DNA of 64,000 bases from NCBI RefSeq assembly GCF_024753545.1, contig NZ_JANTOO010000001.1:1-64000 (forward strand), given 5' to 3'. The position numbers were made by a program, and so were the translations under genes. The stretch comes from Lysinibacillus pinottii (GTDB lineage: Bacteria > Bacillota > Bacilli > Bacillales_A > Planococcaceae). Under the pieces are notes generated by a model, which was not told the DNA's origin, did not search any database, and saw only the letters and a list, made by a program, of their open reading frames with translations. Positions 16,955 to 25,567 of this stretch are shown here, piece after piece; the stretch's first letter is position 1, and every line of letters begins with the position of its first letter.

Positions 16955-17412
16955 TTGACAGAAAATTGAAGAATTCCTTTAAGTTATACAAAATTGTTGT
17001 TTTTTATTTTATGTATAAGCAACAACGAGGACGAGCATAACAAATAGGAAAGGTTACATGTTTCGACATTCTTTAGGTAAAAAATAACAGAGGAATATTT
17101 ATTTAGAATGTAAATCTTGTTTACAATTCCTTAACATTTCAAGTGGTAAACAAATAGAAGGGAAAAAGTAAATTTCAAGTATTTTTATAAAAATAACAGA
17201 AAAAATGCTCATATTTAAAGAAAAATAGTGATTTTTATTATTTGATTTCCAACGTTTTCAACTTGGAAACTGCCCTGAAAATAAATGTGGCAAATTTTAT
17301 ATTACAGTTTTGTAAAATCAACACGTAAGTGTTTAAAATTTTGTAGAATTGTGTAAATGTTTTGTTATGATGGTTCAGATATTGATAATTTTTATTTTAC
17401 AGGAGGAACAAG
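16955..17412. other. long intergenic region before DUF47-pit
   Basis: No gene seen. It holds TTTACA-N5-TTAACA (17120-17136), two direct repeats 11 bp apart that resemble half a Pho box; an inverted repeat TTTCCAA/TTGGAAA (17246-17252, 17263-17269); and a possible -10 TATGAT about 45 bases before the DUF47 gene. Phosphate control of the downstream genes is possible but not shown. Confidence 0.4.
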
Positions 17413-18033
17413 ATGTTCAACTCAAACAAGCAAGATCCTTTTTTTCAGTCCTTATTAAAAATCGCTAAAAATGTGAATGAGGGAATTTATTATGCTCATA
17501 ATGCCCATATTCAAGATATAGATGCGTTAAAAGAAATTGCCGATACAATGAAAGAATATGAAACAAGCGGCGATAAATTAATTCATGAGCTCATCGTTAT
17601 GCTTAATAAATCATTTATGACACCAATTGAGCGAGAAGATATTTTAGCTTTAGCGAATAAATTGGATGATGTGATTGATGGAATGGAAGGCTGTATTGCC
17701 CACTTCAATATGTACAATTTAACGGAAGTAACGGAGCCAATGCGTCAATTCCTAACATATATTTCGAAGAGTACAGATGAAATGGTACAAGCCATGGAGC
17801 TATTAAATAATAAAAAGCTTGTTGAGATGCGTAAACATGCTATTCAAATTAAAGATAACGAACGTGAATGTGATGAAATCTTCCGTTCCTCAATGAAGCA
17901 GTTATTTATTCAAGAAAAAGATCCAATGCGCCTCATTGTTTTCAAGGATATTTATGAGCAATTCGAGGATATTGCTGATAGCTGCCAAACAGTGGCAAAC
18001 ACAATTGAAACAATAATTATGCGTAACGCATAA
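17413..18033 (+). CDS. DUF47/PhoU-like Pit accessory protein
   Basis: A 206-aa all-helical cytoplasmic protein of the DUF47 (TIGR00153, YkaA) family, related to PhoU. It has acidic metal-binding repeats such as EYETSGDKLIHEL (near residue 50) and ERECDEIFRSSM (near residue 155), and the middle stretch TPIEREDILALANKLDDVIDGME. AGGAGGAACAAG precedes ATG 17413. The pit gene follows after 15 bases, the standard pairing. By analogy it modulates or supports the low-affinity phosphate carrier; the detailed mechanism is not known to me. Confidence 0.9.
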   Translation: MFNSNKQDPFFQSLLKIAKNVNEGIYYAHNAHIQDIDALKEIADTMKEYETSGDKLIHELIVMLNKSFMTPIEREDILALANKLDDVIDGMEGCIAHFNMYNLTEVTEPMRQFLTYISKSTDEMVQAMELLNNKKLVEMRKHAIQIKDNERECDEIFRSSMKQLFIQEKDPMRLIVFKDIYEQFEDIADSCQTVANTIETIIMRNA

Positions 18034-18048
18034 GATGGAGTGTAACAA

Positions 18049-19065
18049 ATGGATACAATATTACTCATTACCATATTAGTCGTTATATTTGCATTAGTAT
18101 TCGACTTTATAAATGGCTTCCATGATACAGCGAATGCTATTGCAACATCTGTATCAACCCGTGCGTTAAAACCACGTACAGCGGTTTACATGGCTGCAGT
18201 TATGAACTTCGTCGGAGCCATTACATTTGTTGGAGTAGCAAAAGCCTTAACAAAAGACATTGTGGACCCGTTTAGCTTAAATGCTTTTGATGGCGATATC
18301 ACGGGTTCTGTCGTTATTTTAGCAGCTCTATTATCTGCTATCACATGGAATTTACTTACATGGTATTTTGGAATTCCGTCAAGTTCTTCCCATACATTAA
18401 TTGGGTCAGTAGCAGGTGCCGCTATTGCAGCAGCAGGATTCAATATTTTGAACTATGCAGGGTTTATTAAAATTTTACAAGCACTGATTTTCTCACCATT
18501 ATTAGCATTTGCCGCTGGTTTCCTAATGATGACCCTATTGAAGGTCATCTTTAAAGATATGAATTTATACCGTACAAATAAAGGCTTCCGTACCATGCAA
18601 ATCGGGACAGCTGCCCTACAATCATTTACACATGGAACGAACGATGCGCAAAAAGCAATGGGGATTATAACACTTGCTTTAATCGCAGGAGGATTACACA
18701 CAGGTGACGATATCCCTTTCTGGGTGCGCTTTGCAGCAGCTACAGCAATGGGTCTTGGTACCTCAGTAGGTGGATATAAAATCATCAAAACGGTGGGCGG
18801 TAAAATTATGAAGATTCGCCCAGTGAATGGCGTCGCAGCCGACTTAGCATCGGCTTCCATTATCTTTGGTGCGACATTAATTCACTTACCGGTATCCACA
18901 ACACATGTTATTTCTTCATCTATCATGGGTGTAGGAACAGCACATCGTGTCAAAGGCGTTAAATGGGGAATGGCCCGTAAAATCGTAACAACTTGGGTCA
19001 TCACTATGCCAATCTCTGCAGTAATGGCAGCATTAATTTACTATATTTTAAGTTTATTTTTCTAG
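18049..19065 (+). CDS. pit: inorganic phosphate transporter, PiT family
   Basis: A 338-aa membrane carrier for (metal-)phosphate driven by the proton gradient, with about ten hydrophobic segments. The two inverted PiT repeats are clear: DFINGFHDTANAIATSVSTRAL near residue 15-35 and FTHGTNDAQKAMGII near residue 195, with GIPSSSSHTLIGS and PVSTTHVISSSIMG. GGAGTG precedes ATG 18049. It forms an operon with the DUF47 gene, like B. subtilis ykaA-pit, and ends at a strong terminator. Confidence 0.93.
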   Translation: MDTILLITILVVIFALVFDFINGFHDTANAIATSVSTRALKPRTAVYMAAVMNFVGAITFVGVAKALTKDIVDPFSLNAFDGDITGSVVILAALLSAITWNLLTWYFGIPSSSSHTLIGSVAGAAIAAAGFNILNYAGFIKILQALIFSPLLAFAAGFLMMTLLKVIFKDMNLYRTNKGFRTMQIGTAALQSFTHGTNDAQKAMGIITLALIAGGLHTGDDIPFWVRFAAATAMGLGTSVGGYKIIKTVGGKIMKIRPVNGVAADLASASIIFGATLIHLPVSTTHVISSSIMGVGTAHRVKGVKWGMARKIVTTWVITMPISAVMAALIYYILSLFF

Positions 19066-19076
19066 TTTGACGAGGA

Positions 19077-19107
19077 GAATGCACAACGACTGTGCATTCT
19101 TTTTTTG
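19077..19107 (+). terminator. intrinsic terminator of pit
   Basis: GAATGCACA (19077-19085) pairs with TGTGCATTC (19091-19099), followed by a T7 run. Confidence 0.88.
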
Positions 19108-19259
19108 TTTTGGGAAGAAGGATAGCTCCGCATAGTAGAAATGGACAATCCTAATCATTTGTGCAAAATAAGAATTCGTTCTAAGTTAATTATAAAGAAA
19201 GTGTAAAGTTCAGGGAAAATCACTTTTTCCGTAGTAAGGTTTAAGCAGGAGGAGAACTG

Positions 19260-19958
19260 ATGAAGGTAAAGTTATTACTGATTGAGGATGATGCTGCAAT
19301 TGGTCGCATTGTCAAAGATACGCTGGAGCAAGAGGGCTATCAAGTGACGTGGGCAACTACGGGTCTTGAAGGGCTGGAAGATTTTCAGAAGCAACCATTT
19401 GATTTAGTGTTAGTTGACTGGATGCTACCAGAAATGGATGGTCTTACGGTTTGTCAAAATATACGCTGGGAAAGTGATGTCCCCATCCTCATGATGAGTG
19501 CTCGTAAGGAAGAAGCGGATAAAGTGGAGGGCTTGCAAGGAGCGGATGATTATATCGCGAAACCGTTTAGTTTGGAGGAATTAAAGGCTCGTGTGGCATC
19601 GCATCTTAGACGCTGGAGACGCTATAACAAGCAAGACGAAGTAGAAGAGCAAACTGCCTATGCAAATGGATTAATCATTGATTGGAAACGGGAAATAGTG
19701 AGCATTAATGAGCAAGAAATCGCATTAACCCAAAAAGAATTTGCTCTTGTCAAGCTACTAGCAAAAAATCCGAGTCAAACCTTTACGAAGAAGGAACTGT
19801 ATCAGTATATTTGGCAGCAGGCAACGTTAGAGGACACTCATACTGTTACAGTACATATTAAGGCACTAAGAGAAAAGCTAAAAGATTCAGTGAAACATCC
19901 ATATTTTATTCAAACTGTATGGGGCAAGGGTTATCGTTTTATTGGTGAACCGCTATGA
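19260..19958 (+). CDS. OmpR/PhoB-type response regulator
   Basis: A 232-aa response regulator. The receiver domain has acidic Asp10/Asp11, the phosphorylated Asp53 (LVLVDWMLPEMDG) and Lys near 105 (IAKPFS). The winged-helix domain (about 135-232) carries LTQKEFALVKLLAKN and HIKALREKL, ending WGKGYRF. GGAGGAGAAC precedes ATG 19260. It overlaps its sensor kinase by 4 nt and heads a four-gene operon that continues to a lipoprotein and a small membrane protein. The target genes are unknown; self-regulation of the operon is usual for such sets. Confidence 0.92.
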   Translation: MKVKLLLIEDDAAIGRIVKDTLEQEGYQVTWATTGLEGLEDFQKQPFDLVLVDWMLPEMDGLTVCQNIRWESDVPILMMSARKEEADKVEGLQGADDYIAKPFSLEELKARVASHLRRWRRYNKQDEVEEQTAYANGLIIDWKREIVSINEQEIALTQKEFALVKLLAKNPSQTFTKKELYQYIWQQATLEDTHTVTVHIKALREKLKDSVKHPYFIQTVWGKGYRFIGEPL

Positions 19959-21406
19959 AAATAAAATCTTGGTTACTTATCACTTTTTTTATTGTTATGG
20001 TGTTGCCCATATCTGGTGCTTATAGTCTGTATGTGTGGATAAATGCTTATTATCAGGATAAAAATGTTGCGGAATACTTTGACAAGTGGACAGAACTAAA
20101 TCAGGTAAAAGCAATCGTTGACAATCCAGCACTATATCAAAAACAGGCAAATTTAGAAGAGATAGAAGAGCTGACCAATGAGCAGTTGGCGATTACACTT
20201 TACACGAAATCTGGTTTTGTCTTATATTCCTCTAACCCGTTAAAATCGGGCTATGTATGGAAGGAGCGCATGTTTAAAGGTTTATATGAGTTACAACAAT
20301 CATACAACGCCTTTACCTACAAGGAACCAGTATATCGCAATGGGGACTTGTTAGGCATCTATGAAATTCAATTAATAAGAACTGATTGGGTGAAAGGCGT
20401 GGAGAAGCGTTCATGGCTTGTCATTACAGGCTCTATCTTGCTGTTTCTAGTGATTTATATAGGGGTCATTTTGTTACTTAATCGAAAACTTAATCGACCA
20501 TTACGAGAATTGATGCATCAAATGCGGAATTTTGCCAAAGGTGAGCATATAGAATCTAATTTAAGTACAAGGAAAGATGAGATTGGTTCACTCGCTCAAA
20601 CATTTGTGGCGATGCAACATGAAATTGAAAAGACCCGAGCTTCCTTAAAAGTAGAACAACAGCAAAAGGAAATGATGATTGCAAGTATCTCCCACGATTT
20701 AAAAACGCCTCTTACGGCTATTCAAGCCTATGCGGAATCCTTACTAAACAATGGCTTATCACAACAGCAGCAAGCAGACTATCAGCGGGTTATCATCACG
20801 AAGGCTGATCGAATGAAGCATATGCTAGAAGATTTATTAATGTTTACATTACTCCAATCTACGAGCTATGAATTAGAGCTGGTAGACGTAGATGGGGAAG
20901 AATTTTTTGAGATGGCTTTGTCAGACTATGAACCGTTATGTGAGGAACAGGGGTTTACATTAGAAGTGTTCTGTGATGTAGATGGGCTATATGCTGTGCA
21001 TCCTAAACAACTTCAACGTGTAATTGATAATTTATTGAGCAATGCTTGGCGCTATGGTGAGATCGGCACATCTATTGGTTTAGCAGCGGTTAAAGCTGGA
21101 AGTGTTCCGGAATGGGGGTTTGATTTCCTTAAGCCGGCTTTGACGAAGCAAGAGGGTATGTATATGATTGTGCAAAATAGCGGACAGGGCTTGCCACAAA
21201 AGGACATTGTAAAATTATTCGAGCCCATGTATCAAGCGGACCATGCCAGATCAAAGGCTGGAGAACGAGGCACGGGACTTGGCTTAAATATTACGAAACA
21301 AATTATTGAAAAACATGGTGGTACGGTAGAGCTGCTTTCTAGTGAGAACATTGGAACAGCTGTTGTCTGCTGGCTTCCACCTAATAAAGGAGTAGACGAA
21401 CTATGA
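19955..21406 (+). CDS. sensor histidine kinase
   Basis: A 483-aa membrane kinase. It has a membrane segment at residues about 5-27, an extracellular sensing region of about 125 residues, a second segment at about 152-175, a HAMP domain, then the H-box SISHDLKTPL with phospho-acceptor His247. The ATPase boxes are VIDNLLSNAWRYGE (N), SGQGLPQ (G1) and GERGTGLGLNITKQI (G2). The start overlaps the regulator stop (ATGA). It is partnered with the regulator at 19260 and followed by a lipoprotein gene, which suggests it senses an envelope condition; the signal cannot be read from sequence. Confidence 0.92.
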   Translation: MKIKSWLLITFFIVMVLPISGAYSLYVWINAYYQDKNVAEYFDKWTELNQVKAIVDNPALYQKQANLEEIEELTNEQLAITLYTKSGFVLYSSNPLKSGYVWKERMFKGLYELQQSYNAFTYKEPVYRNGDLLGIYEIQLIRTDWVKGVEKRSWLVITGSILLFLVIYIGVILLLNRKLNRPLRELMHQMRNFAKGEHIESNLSTRKDEIGSLAQTFVAMQHEIEKTRASLKVEQQQKEMMIASISHDLKTPLTAIQAYAESLLNNGLSQQQQADYQRVIITKADRMKHMLEDLLMFTLLQSTSYELELVDVDGEEFFEMALSDYEPLCEEQGFTLEVFCDVDGLYAVHPKQLQRVIDNLLSNAWRYGEIGTSIGLAAVKAGSVPEWGFDFLKPALTKQEGMYMIVQNSGQGLPQKDIVKLFEPMYQADHARSKAGERGTGLGLNITKQIIEKHGGTVELLSSENIGTAVVCWLPPNKGVDEL

Positions 21407-22473
21407 ATTGGAAAAATTCATGCCGAGCAGCAGGCTTACTCGCTGTCATGACATTTAGTTTAGTAGGCTGTAATACCGAGGCATCGTATTCACCCCAGGA
21501 AATTATTGAGCAGACGCTCCAAGAATCGAAGCAACCGCTTACCTATTATGGCGAATATACGTTAGATATGGGAGAGCTAGGTGGCAAAGCTCAGGTAAAA
21601 GAATGGGTCAAGGATAAGTATAGACGTATAGAAATGAAAGGTGACAATGGTGAACATGTCATCACGGTCAAAACTGACTCTGAGCTGATAAGCTATGATG
21701 TCACGGAACATACAGCCTTTAAAATGGCGTATCCACAAGGCGAACTTGACGGGCTACGATCGCCTAGGGAAGAGGTACAGCTTGTTTTTAATTTGGTTAA
21801 AGATACACATGAGATTAAGATAGCAGGCGAAGAGAAGGTCGCTGGAAGAGACACATATAAAATTGTAGCAAAAACTACAAAAACCGAATCACTATTTGGG
21901 GATATAGAAGCATGGATTGACAAAAAAACATGGCTGATGTTAAAAATGAAGTCAGATAATGCAGGTAATCAAATAATCACAGAATACTCAAAAATAAATG
22001 TTGATGAAAAAATAGATGATCAACAATTTATACTTGATCTACCAGAGGATGTAACGATCCAAGAAATTAGCGGTGAAGATACTTCAGCATTAATTTCATG
22101 GGACGAAGCAAAGCAACAACTAAGAAAGTTTTTAATGGTTCCGCAAGAAAATGCCCTTTCTATAGATAAAATTTCAATGGTTAAAGGATTAGAGGATCGA
22201 CCAGAATATTCCTTTGACTTTGGATTAGATGGGCAGCCAGCGTTTTTCATCACTATTTTTAAAGCGGATGAGAGTATGAGTGAAATTGGTCCCATCTTAA
22301 ATGAAAAAGAGATGGATATTCGAGGACAAAAAGGAACGGTTATGGATGATAAAAATTTCCGTTCGATTGCTTGGCAAGAAAACGGCTATCAATATAGTAT
22401 CGTTGGCGAAAATCCAGAGTTAACGATTGAGGATCTTATAAGCTATGCACAACAAATGGAAATTGTACAATGA
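21403..22473 (+). CDS. LolA-like lipoprotein
   Basis: A 356-aa exported lipoprotein: signal segment 9-22, lipobox SLVGC with Cys23, then a beta-rich domain like the LolA/LppX/RseB-type carriers. Typical pieces are DKYRRIEMKGDNGEH, VAGRDTYKIVAKT and IEAWIDKKTWLMLKM. A second half (residues about 240-356) looks like a DUF4367-type addition. It overlaps the kinase gene by 4 nt, so it is made with the two-component system and may bind the sensed lipophilic ligand or feed back on the kinase. That role is inference; RseB-like proteins are the known precedent. Confidence 0.75.
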   Translation: MNWKNSCRAAGLLAVMTFSLVGCNTEASYSPQEIIEQTLQESKQPLTYYGEYTLDMGELGGKAQVKEWVKDKYRRIEMKGDNGEHVITVKTDSELISYDVTEHTAFKMAYPQGELDGLRSPREEVQLVFNLVKDTHEIKIAGEEKVAGRDTYKIVAKTTKTESLFGDIEAWIDKKTWLMLKMKSDNAGNQIITEYSKINVDEKIDDQQFILDLPEDVTIQEISGEDTSALISWDEAKQQLRKFLMVPQENALSIDKISMVKGLEDRPEYSFDFGLDGQPAFFITIFKADESMSEIGPILNEKEMDIRGQKGTVMDDKNFRSIAWQENGYQYSIVGENPELTIEDLISYAQQMEIVQ

Positions 22474-22482
22474 GGTGATGCT

Positions 22483-22704
22483 ATGAAAAGAGCACATGGG
22501 ATGAAATGTCTTGCATTGTTTTTATTTACAACTATTTTTTTATACGGGGTAGGGGATACCTATCAAGTGTCTTGGCTACAATTTCATTTTACGGGTCGAT
22601 ACGATGAAGTAGGCTTTTATTTCAGCTTTACTTCACTTATTCCGATATTGATTGGATTATTGATGGTAGGGCTATATGAATCACTTTTAAAACGATTAAT
22701 ATAA
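22483..22704 (+). CDS. small membrane protein of the two-component operon
   Basis: A 73-aa protein with two hydrophobic segments (residues about 8-25 and 45-65) and a short basic end. GAGGTGATG precedes ATG 22483, 9 bases after the lipoprotein stop, so it belongs to the regulator-kinase-lipoprotein operon. I do not recognise a family. Small membrane proteins in such operons often tune the kinase, but nothing in the sequence proves this. Confidence 0.7.
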   Translation: MKRAHGMKCLALFLFTTIFLYGVGDTYQVSWLQFHFTGRYDEVGFYFSFTSLIPILIGLLMVGLYESLLKRLI

Positions 22705-22711
22705 AAAGTTT

Positions 22712-22746
22712 AAAGGCAGGATCTCAGATGAGGATCCTGCTTTTTA
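22712..22746 (+). terminator. terminator of two-component operon
   Basis: GCAGGATC (22716-22723) pairs with GATCCTGC (22733-22740), then T5. Confidence 0.85.
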
Positions 22747-22839
22747 TAGTAGGAGTACGCTATTGTTTTATCGTTGACCACCTTTTTTATGGTTTTGCTC
22801 AACCATTGATATTCCTTTATTCAGGCTTCCTCTTATTCA

Positions 22840-23193
22840 TTAAGCAATCTGCTGTAAATGTGTTTTCGTAAAGGCTTCCTCATATTTTAAACCGTAACCG
22901 AGTGCTCGATCTAAGAAAATATGTGCTAGCCAAATCAAGGCAGCCATCAGAAGTATTGGCGTAGATAGCGTAAAGCCGATTACGAGAAGTACGGCCGGTA
23001 TGACAAAGCTATGTCCAATATTATAGAAAAGGGCCCCGATTTTTGAATTGATCATATATCCGAGCATCGTGATATCAGGTAAAAGTAAAAATATTATAAA
23101 TGATAGCCATGAAAAATCTAAGTGCCCATAAAAAAAGATAGTCATGATAAAGGCGATGACATATTCTAGAGAGAGAATTTTACGTAGTTTCAT
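22840..23193 (-). CDS. DUF4260 membrane protein
   Basis: A 117-aa protein of the DUF4260 family: four membrane segments, with the family features LLPDITMLGYMIN, GALFYNIGHSFVIP and HIFLDRALGYGLKY. ATG 23193 is chosen over GTG 23202 because AGGAAGG is better spaced for it. The start lies inside the 3' end of the MerR gene (overlap 23180-23193), so the pair is coupled. DUF4260 genes often travel with small transcription regulators; the function is unknown. Confidence 0.85.
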   Translation of the reverse strand: MKLRKILSLEYVIAFIMTIFFYGHLDFSWLSFIIFLLLPDITMLGYMINSKIGALFYNIGHSFVIPAVLLVIGFTLSTPILLMAALIWLAHIFLDRALGYGLKYEEAFTKTHLQQIA

Positions 23194-23620
23194 ATTGACC
23201 ACGACCTTCCTGTAAGTTTTGGTACATATCTTCCATTAGTAAGTTAATTTTTTCTTGGTTGTTCTGAAATTGTCCGTCAGCCATTAATGCTTTGGTTAGC
23301 TGTAAGGAACGTAGTGCGTGCTGATAAAAGTACATGAGCTGTTCAATATGGGCAATCTTTGCAGAAAATAGCTGTACGGTTGCTTCATTACATTCCGTGG
23401 ATATAGGTTTCTGTTCGAGTGTCAGTAAAAAATTAATTTCTTGTAAGCTAAAGCCAAGCTGGCGTAGGACGAGAATAAATTTCATGGTCTGTTCACATGT
23501 GCCATCATACACACGGTAGCCATTGTTTAACTTCTGCGGATGTAAAAGTCCCTCTTTTTCGTAATAGCGGACTGTATCGGTGGATAATCCAAACTTCTCA
23601 GCAAATTGTTTAATTTTCAT
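23180..23620 (-). CDS. MerR family transcriptional regulator
   Basis: A 146-aa MerR-type activator. The N-terminal winged helix is intact: FAEKFGLSTDTVRYYEKEGLLHPQKLNNGYRVYD. A dimerising helix of about 45 residues follows, then a short effector region with only two cysteines (Cys52 and Cys82), neither in a metal-site pattern. ATG 23620 follows AGGAGGTGC. The operator in its own promoter (23640-23670) points to autoregulation, and the coupled DUF4260 gene is the likely target. It most resembles the YhdM/AdhR-like stress group rather than metal sensors; the inducer is unknown. Confidence 0.9.
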   Translation of the reverse strand: MKIKQFAEKFGLSTDTVRYYEKEGLLHPQKLNNGYRVYDGTCEQTMKFILVLRQLGFSLQEINFLLTLEQKPISTECNEATVQLFSAKIAHIEQLMYFYQHALRSLQLTKALMADGQFQNNQEKINLLMEDMYQNLQEGRGQYETT

Positions 23621-23639
23621 AAAAGCACCTCCTACAATC

Positions 23640-23670
23640 ATCCTAACATTGGAGTAAGCTCCAAGGTCAA
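23640..23670 (-). promoter_or_regulatory. MerR-type promoter with 19-bp spacer and operator
   Basis: Minus strand: -35 TTGACC (23665-23670), a 19-bp spacer, -10 TAGGAT (23640-23645). The spacer holds the perfect palindrome TTGGAGCTTACTCCAA (23649-23664). A stretched spacer with a central dyad is the hallmark of MerR-activated promoters. Confidence 0.88.
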
Positions 23671-23710
23671 TACACTTTAAGAAAAAATTTGATACGGTTA
23701 GGGGGAGGGG

Positions 23711-23839
23711 GGCGTATTAAAATATAGAAGGGCTATTGGAGGTTTACTTTATCTCCAAAAGAGAGGAAGTGGAGAAGTTAAATTTACCTCTGCAAAGGCC
23801 AAGAAATTAAAAGAATTATTGGGTATTGAAGAATCTTAA
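23711..23839 (+). pseudogene. gene remnant, C-terminal 42 codons without start
   Basis: From 23711 an open frame of 42 codons ends at TAA 23837-23839 and is followed at once by a good terminator. The product is Lys-rich and reads like a true C-terminus (ends AKKLKELLGIEES). No ATG, GTG or TTG is placed with a ribosome site, and a TAG closes the frame just upstream at about 23700. It is probably the tail of a gene whose front part was lost; the family is not recognised. Confidence 0.4.
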
Positions 23840-23868
23840 CAAGTCTCTGTGAAAGAGGCTTGTTTTTT
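23838..23868 (+). terminator. intrinsic terminator
   Basis: AACAAGTCTC (23838-23847) pairs with GAGGCTTGTT (23855-23864) with one G-T pair, then T run. It follows the gene remnant directly. Confidence 0.8.
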
Positions 23869-23953
23869 GGTTGCGAGAAAATTATAGTGAAAGTACCATG
23901 TTAAATTTACCAGTAAAATATAAAAATAGTAACATAGGAAAATATACACAATC

Positions 23954-24001
23954 ACTCATTTGTCTAGTATTAATTGCTTAATTTTGTAAAAACAAATGAG
24001 T
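23954..24001. repeat. inverted repeat upstream of GGDEF gene
   Basis: ACTCATTTGT (23954-23963) and ACAAATGAGT (23992-24001) are perfect 10-bp arms with a 28-nt, AT-rich spacer, 71 bases before the GGDEF gene start. No T-run follows. It may be an operator or a leader structure. Confidence 0.4.
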
Positions 24002-24072
24002 CCAAAGAATTGTAATATTTTATTCGTGCAGGTAGTATTAAAGATGTAAGGGTGAAAATAAGGGGGAGCGGT

Positions 24073-25521
24073 ATGAACGTACAAGAATTTGAAGAATTAT
24101 GGATTACGCTCAATGAATTATATAACGCGGATCGTTTTTTAGAATATATAGAAATAAGTAGTGCCGCAGTCGAAAGTGCCATTAAGCTTGGAATGTATGA
24201 TAAGGCCATCCTTCTATTACGTTATAGCTGTGCCAGTTATTTTCAAACTGGTGATTTACAGCTATCGATTAGTGTACTTGAACAATATCGAGAGCTGACT
24301 TTTCAACATGGTAATGATATTGATCTTATTCAATATTATAATATAGCTGCCATTTATTGGGGGACTTTTGGTCACTTAAAGAAATCTGAAGAGCTGATGT
24401 TAAAGGGATTAAAAATTGCTGAATCTATTCAACATGTGGAGAGCCTGGGGAAAATTTATAATAATCTAAGCGATTTGGAAATATCAATGGGCAATTATCG
24501 CACAGCCAAGGAATTCGCCTTAAAAAGTCTTTATTACTCAAATGCGTTTGAAGTGCAGCATAAAGAACCTTATACAGGAATTATGTATCCAAAAACAAAC
24601 CTAGCAGTAGCACTTATATGGCTGGAAGAGTTTGATGAGGCTAATGTACTATTACAAGAATTATTAGCAACAATTCATAACCCACCCTATTCAAAAGTAC
24701 AATTAGAGGTCTTCAATGCATATGCTGTTCTTTGTGAACGACAAGGACGCGTAAGTGAGGCTATTGATTTATATCAAAAGACTAAACATTATGCTTTGCA
24801 AAACAATGACCTGTCCTTGCTCCAAATCATCTATAATTCATTAGTGAAGCTAATTGAGGATCAAGGGAATAAAATTGTTTTATGTGCTGTTCAGAAGGAA
24901 TATATTAATATTTTGTTAGAAATCCAACGTGAAAATTACTCTCATGTATTATTTGAAATGGAGTACAATGATCATAAAAAGCAATTTGAAAAAAATGCTT
25001 ATTTTGATCCGCTAACGAATATTTACAATCGACGTTATTTTGATGAAAATGCCAAAAGGATGCTCGAAAAAGCAGCTGAAAGCAATCAGCAACTAGCGTT
25101 GATGATGGTGGATTTAGACCATTTTAAAGAAATCAATGATATGAATGGCCATTTATTTGGAGACGATGCGCTAACGAATACTGCTAAAACATTACAAGAT
25201 TATTTTCAACCCTTTGAAGCTATCGTTGCTCGCTTTGGGGGAGACGAGTTTATTATTCTCAGTCAAGTAAAAGAGGGGGAAACGGTGCAAACATTGGCCG
25301 ACAACCTCTATCAAACCTTAACGGCTTTGTCACTCACGGTAAATGGCGAAACGGTTCAATTGGAATTTAGTATCGGAGTTAGTACGAATCATTTTGGCAA
25401 AATCAAGAAAGTGGAAGAGCTGATTCAGCATGCGGATGAAGCACTTTACAAGTCAAAGCGTAATGGACGTAACCAAATTACACACTATAACCATTATTGT
25501 GATGTGGGAAATGGTATTTAA
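24073..25521 (+). CDS. TPR-GGDEF diguanylate cyclase
   Basis: A 482-aa cytoplasmic protein. The first 300 residues are tetratricopeptide-like helical repeats, for example KIYNNLSDLEISMGNYRTA and VFNAYAVLCERQGRVSEAI. A short coiled linker leads to a GGDEF domain starting at FDPLTNIYNRRYF, with the active RFGGDEF at residues about 387-393. The catalytic signature is complete, so it should make cyclic di-GMP from two GTP; no RxxD inhibitory site is seen five residues upstream. ATG 24073 is preferred (AGGGGGAGC upstream) over GTG 24052. It is monocistronic. The TPR part probably senses a protein partner or peptide. Confidence 0.88.
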   Translation: MNVQEFEELWITLNELYNADRFLEYIEISSAAVESAIKLGMYDKAILLLRYSCASYFQTGDLQLSISVLEQYRELTFQHGNDIDLIQYYNIAAIYWGTFGHLKKSEELMLKGLKIAESIQHVESLGKIYNNLSDLEISMGNYRTAKEFALKSLYYSNAFEVQHKEPYTGIMYPKTNLAVALIWLEEFDEANVLLQELLATIHNPPYSKVQLEVFNAYAVLCERQGRVSEAIDLYQKTKHYALQNNDLSLLQIIYNSLVKLIEDQGNKIVLCAVQKEYINILLEIQRENYSHVLFEMEYNDHKKQFEKNAYFDPLTNIYNRRYFDENAKRMLEKAAESNQQLALMMVDLDHFKEINDMNGHLFGDDALTNTAKTLQDYFQPFEAIVARFGGDEFIILSQVKEGETVQTLADNLYQTLTALSLTVNGETVQLEFSIGVSTNHFGKIKKVEELIQHADEALYKSKRNGRNQITHYNHYCDVGNGI

Positions 25522-25525
25522 AGAG

Positions 25526-25560
25526 AAAGAGGCATGACTTTATAGTAGGTGCCTCTTTTA
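25526..25560. terminator. bidirectional terminator
   Basis: AAAGAGGCA (25526-25534) pairs with TGCCTCTTT (25550-25558) between the GGDEF gene and the convergent acetyltransferase gene. Confidence 0.75.
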
Positions 25561-25567
25561 AATACGT

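Noticed and set aside
17120..17136. Pho box before DUF47-pit
   Set aside because: Only two TT-ACA repeats are present, about 280 bases from the gene; a working box usually needs more repeats near the promoter.
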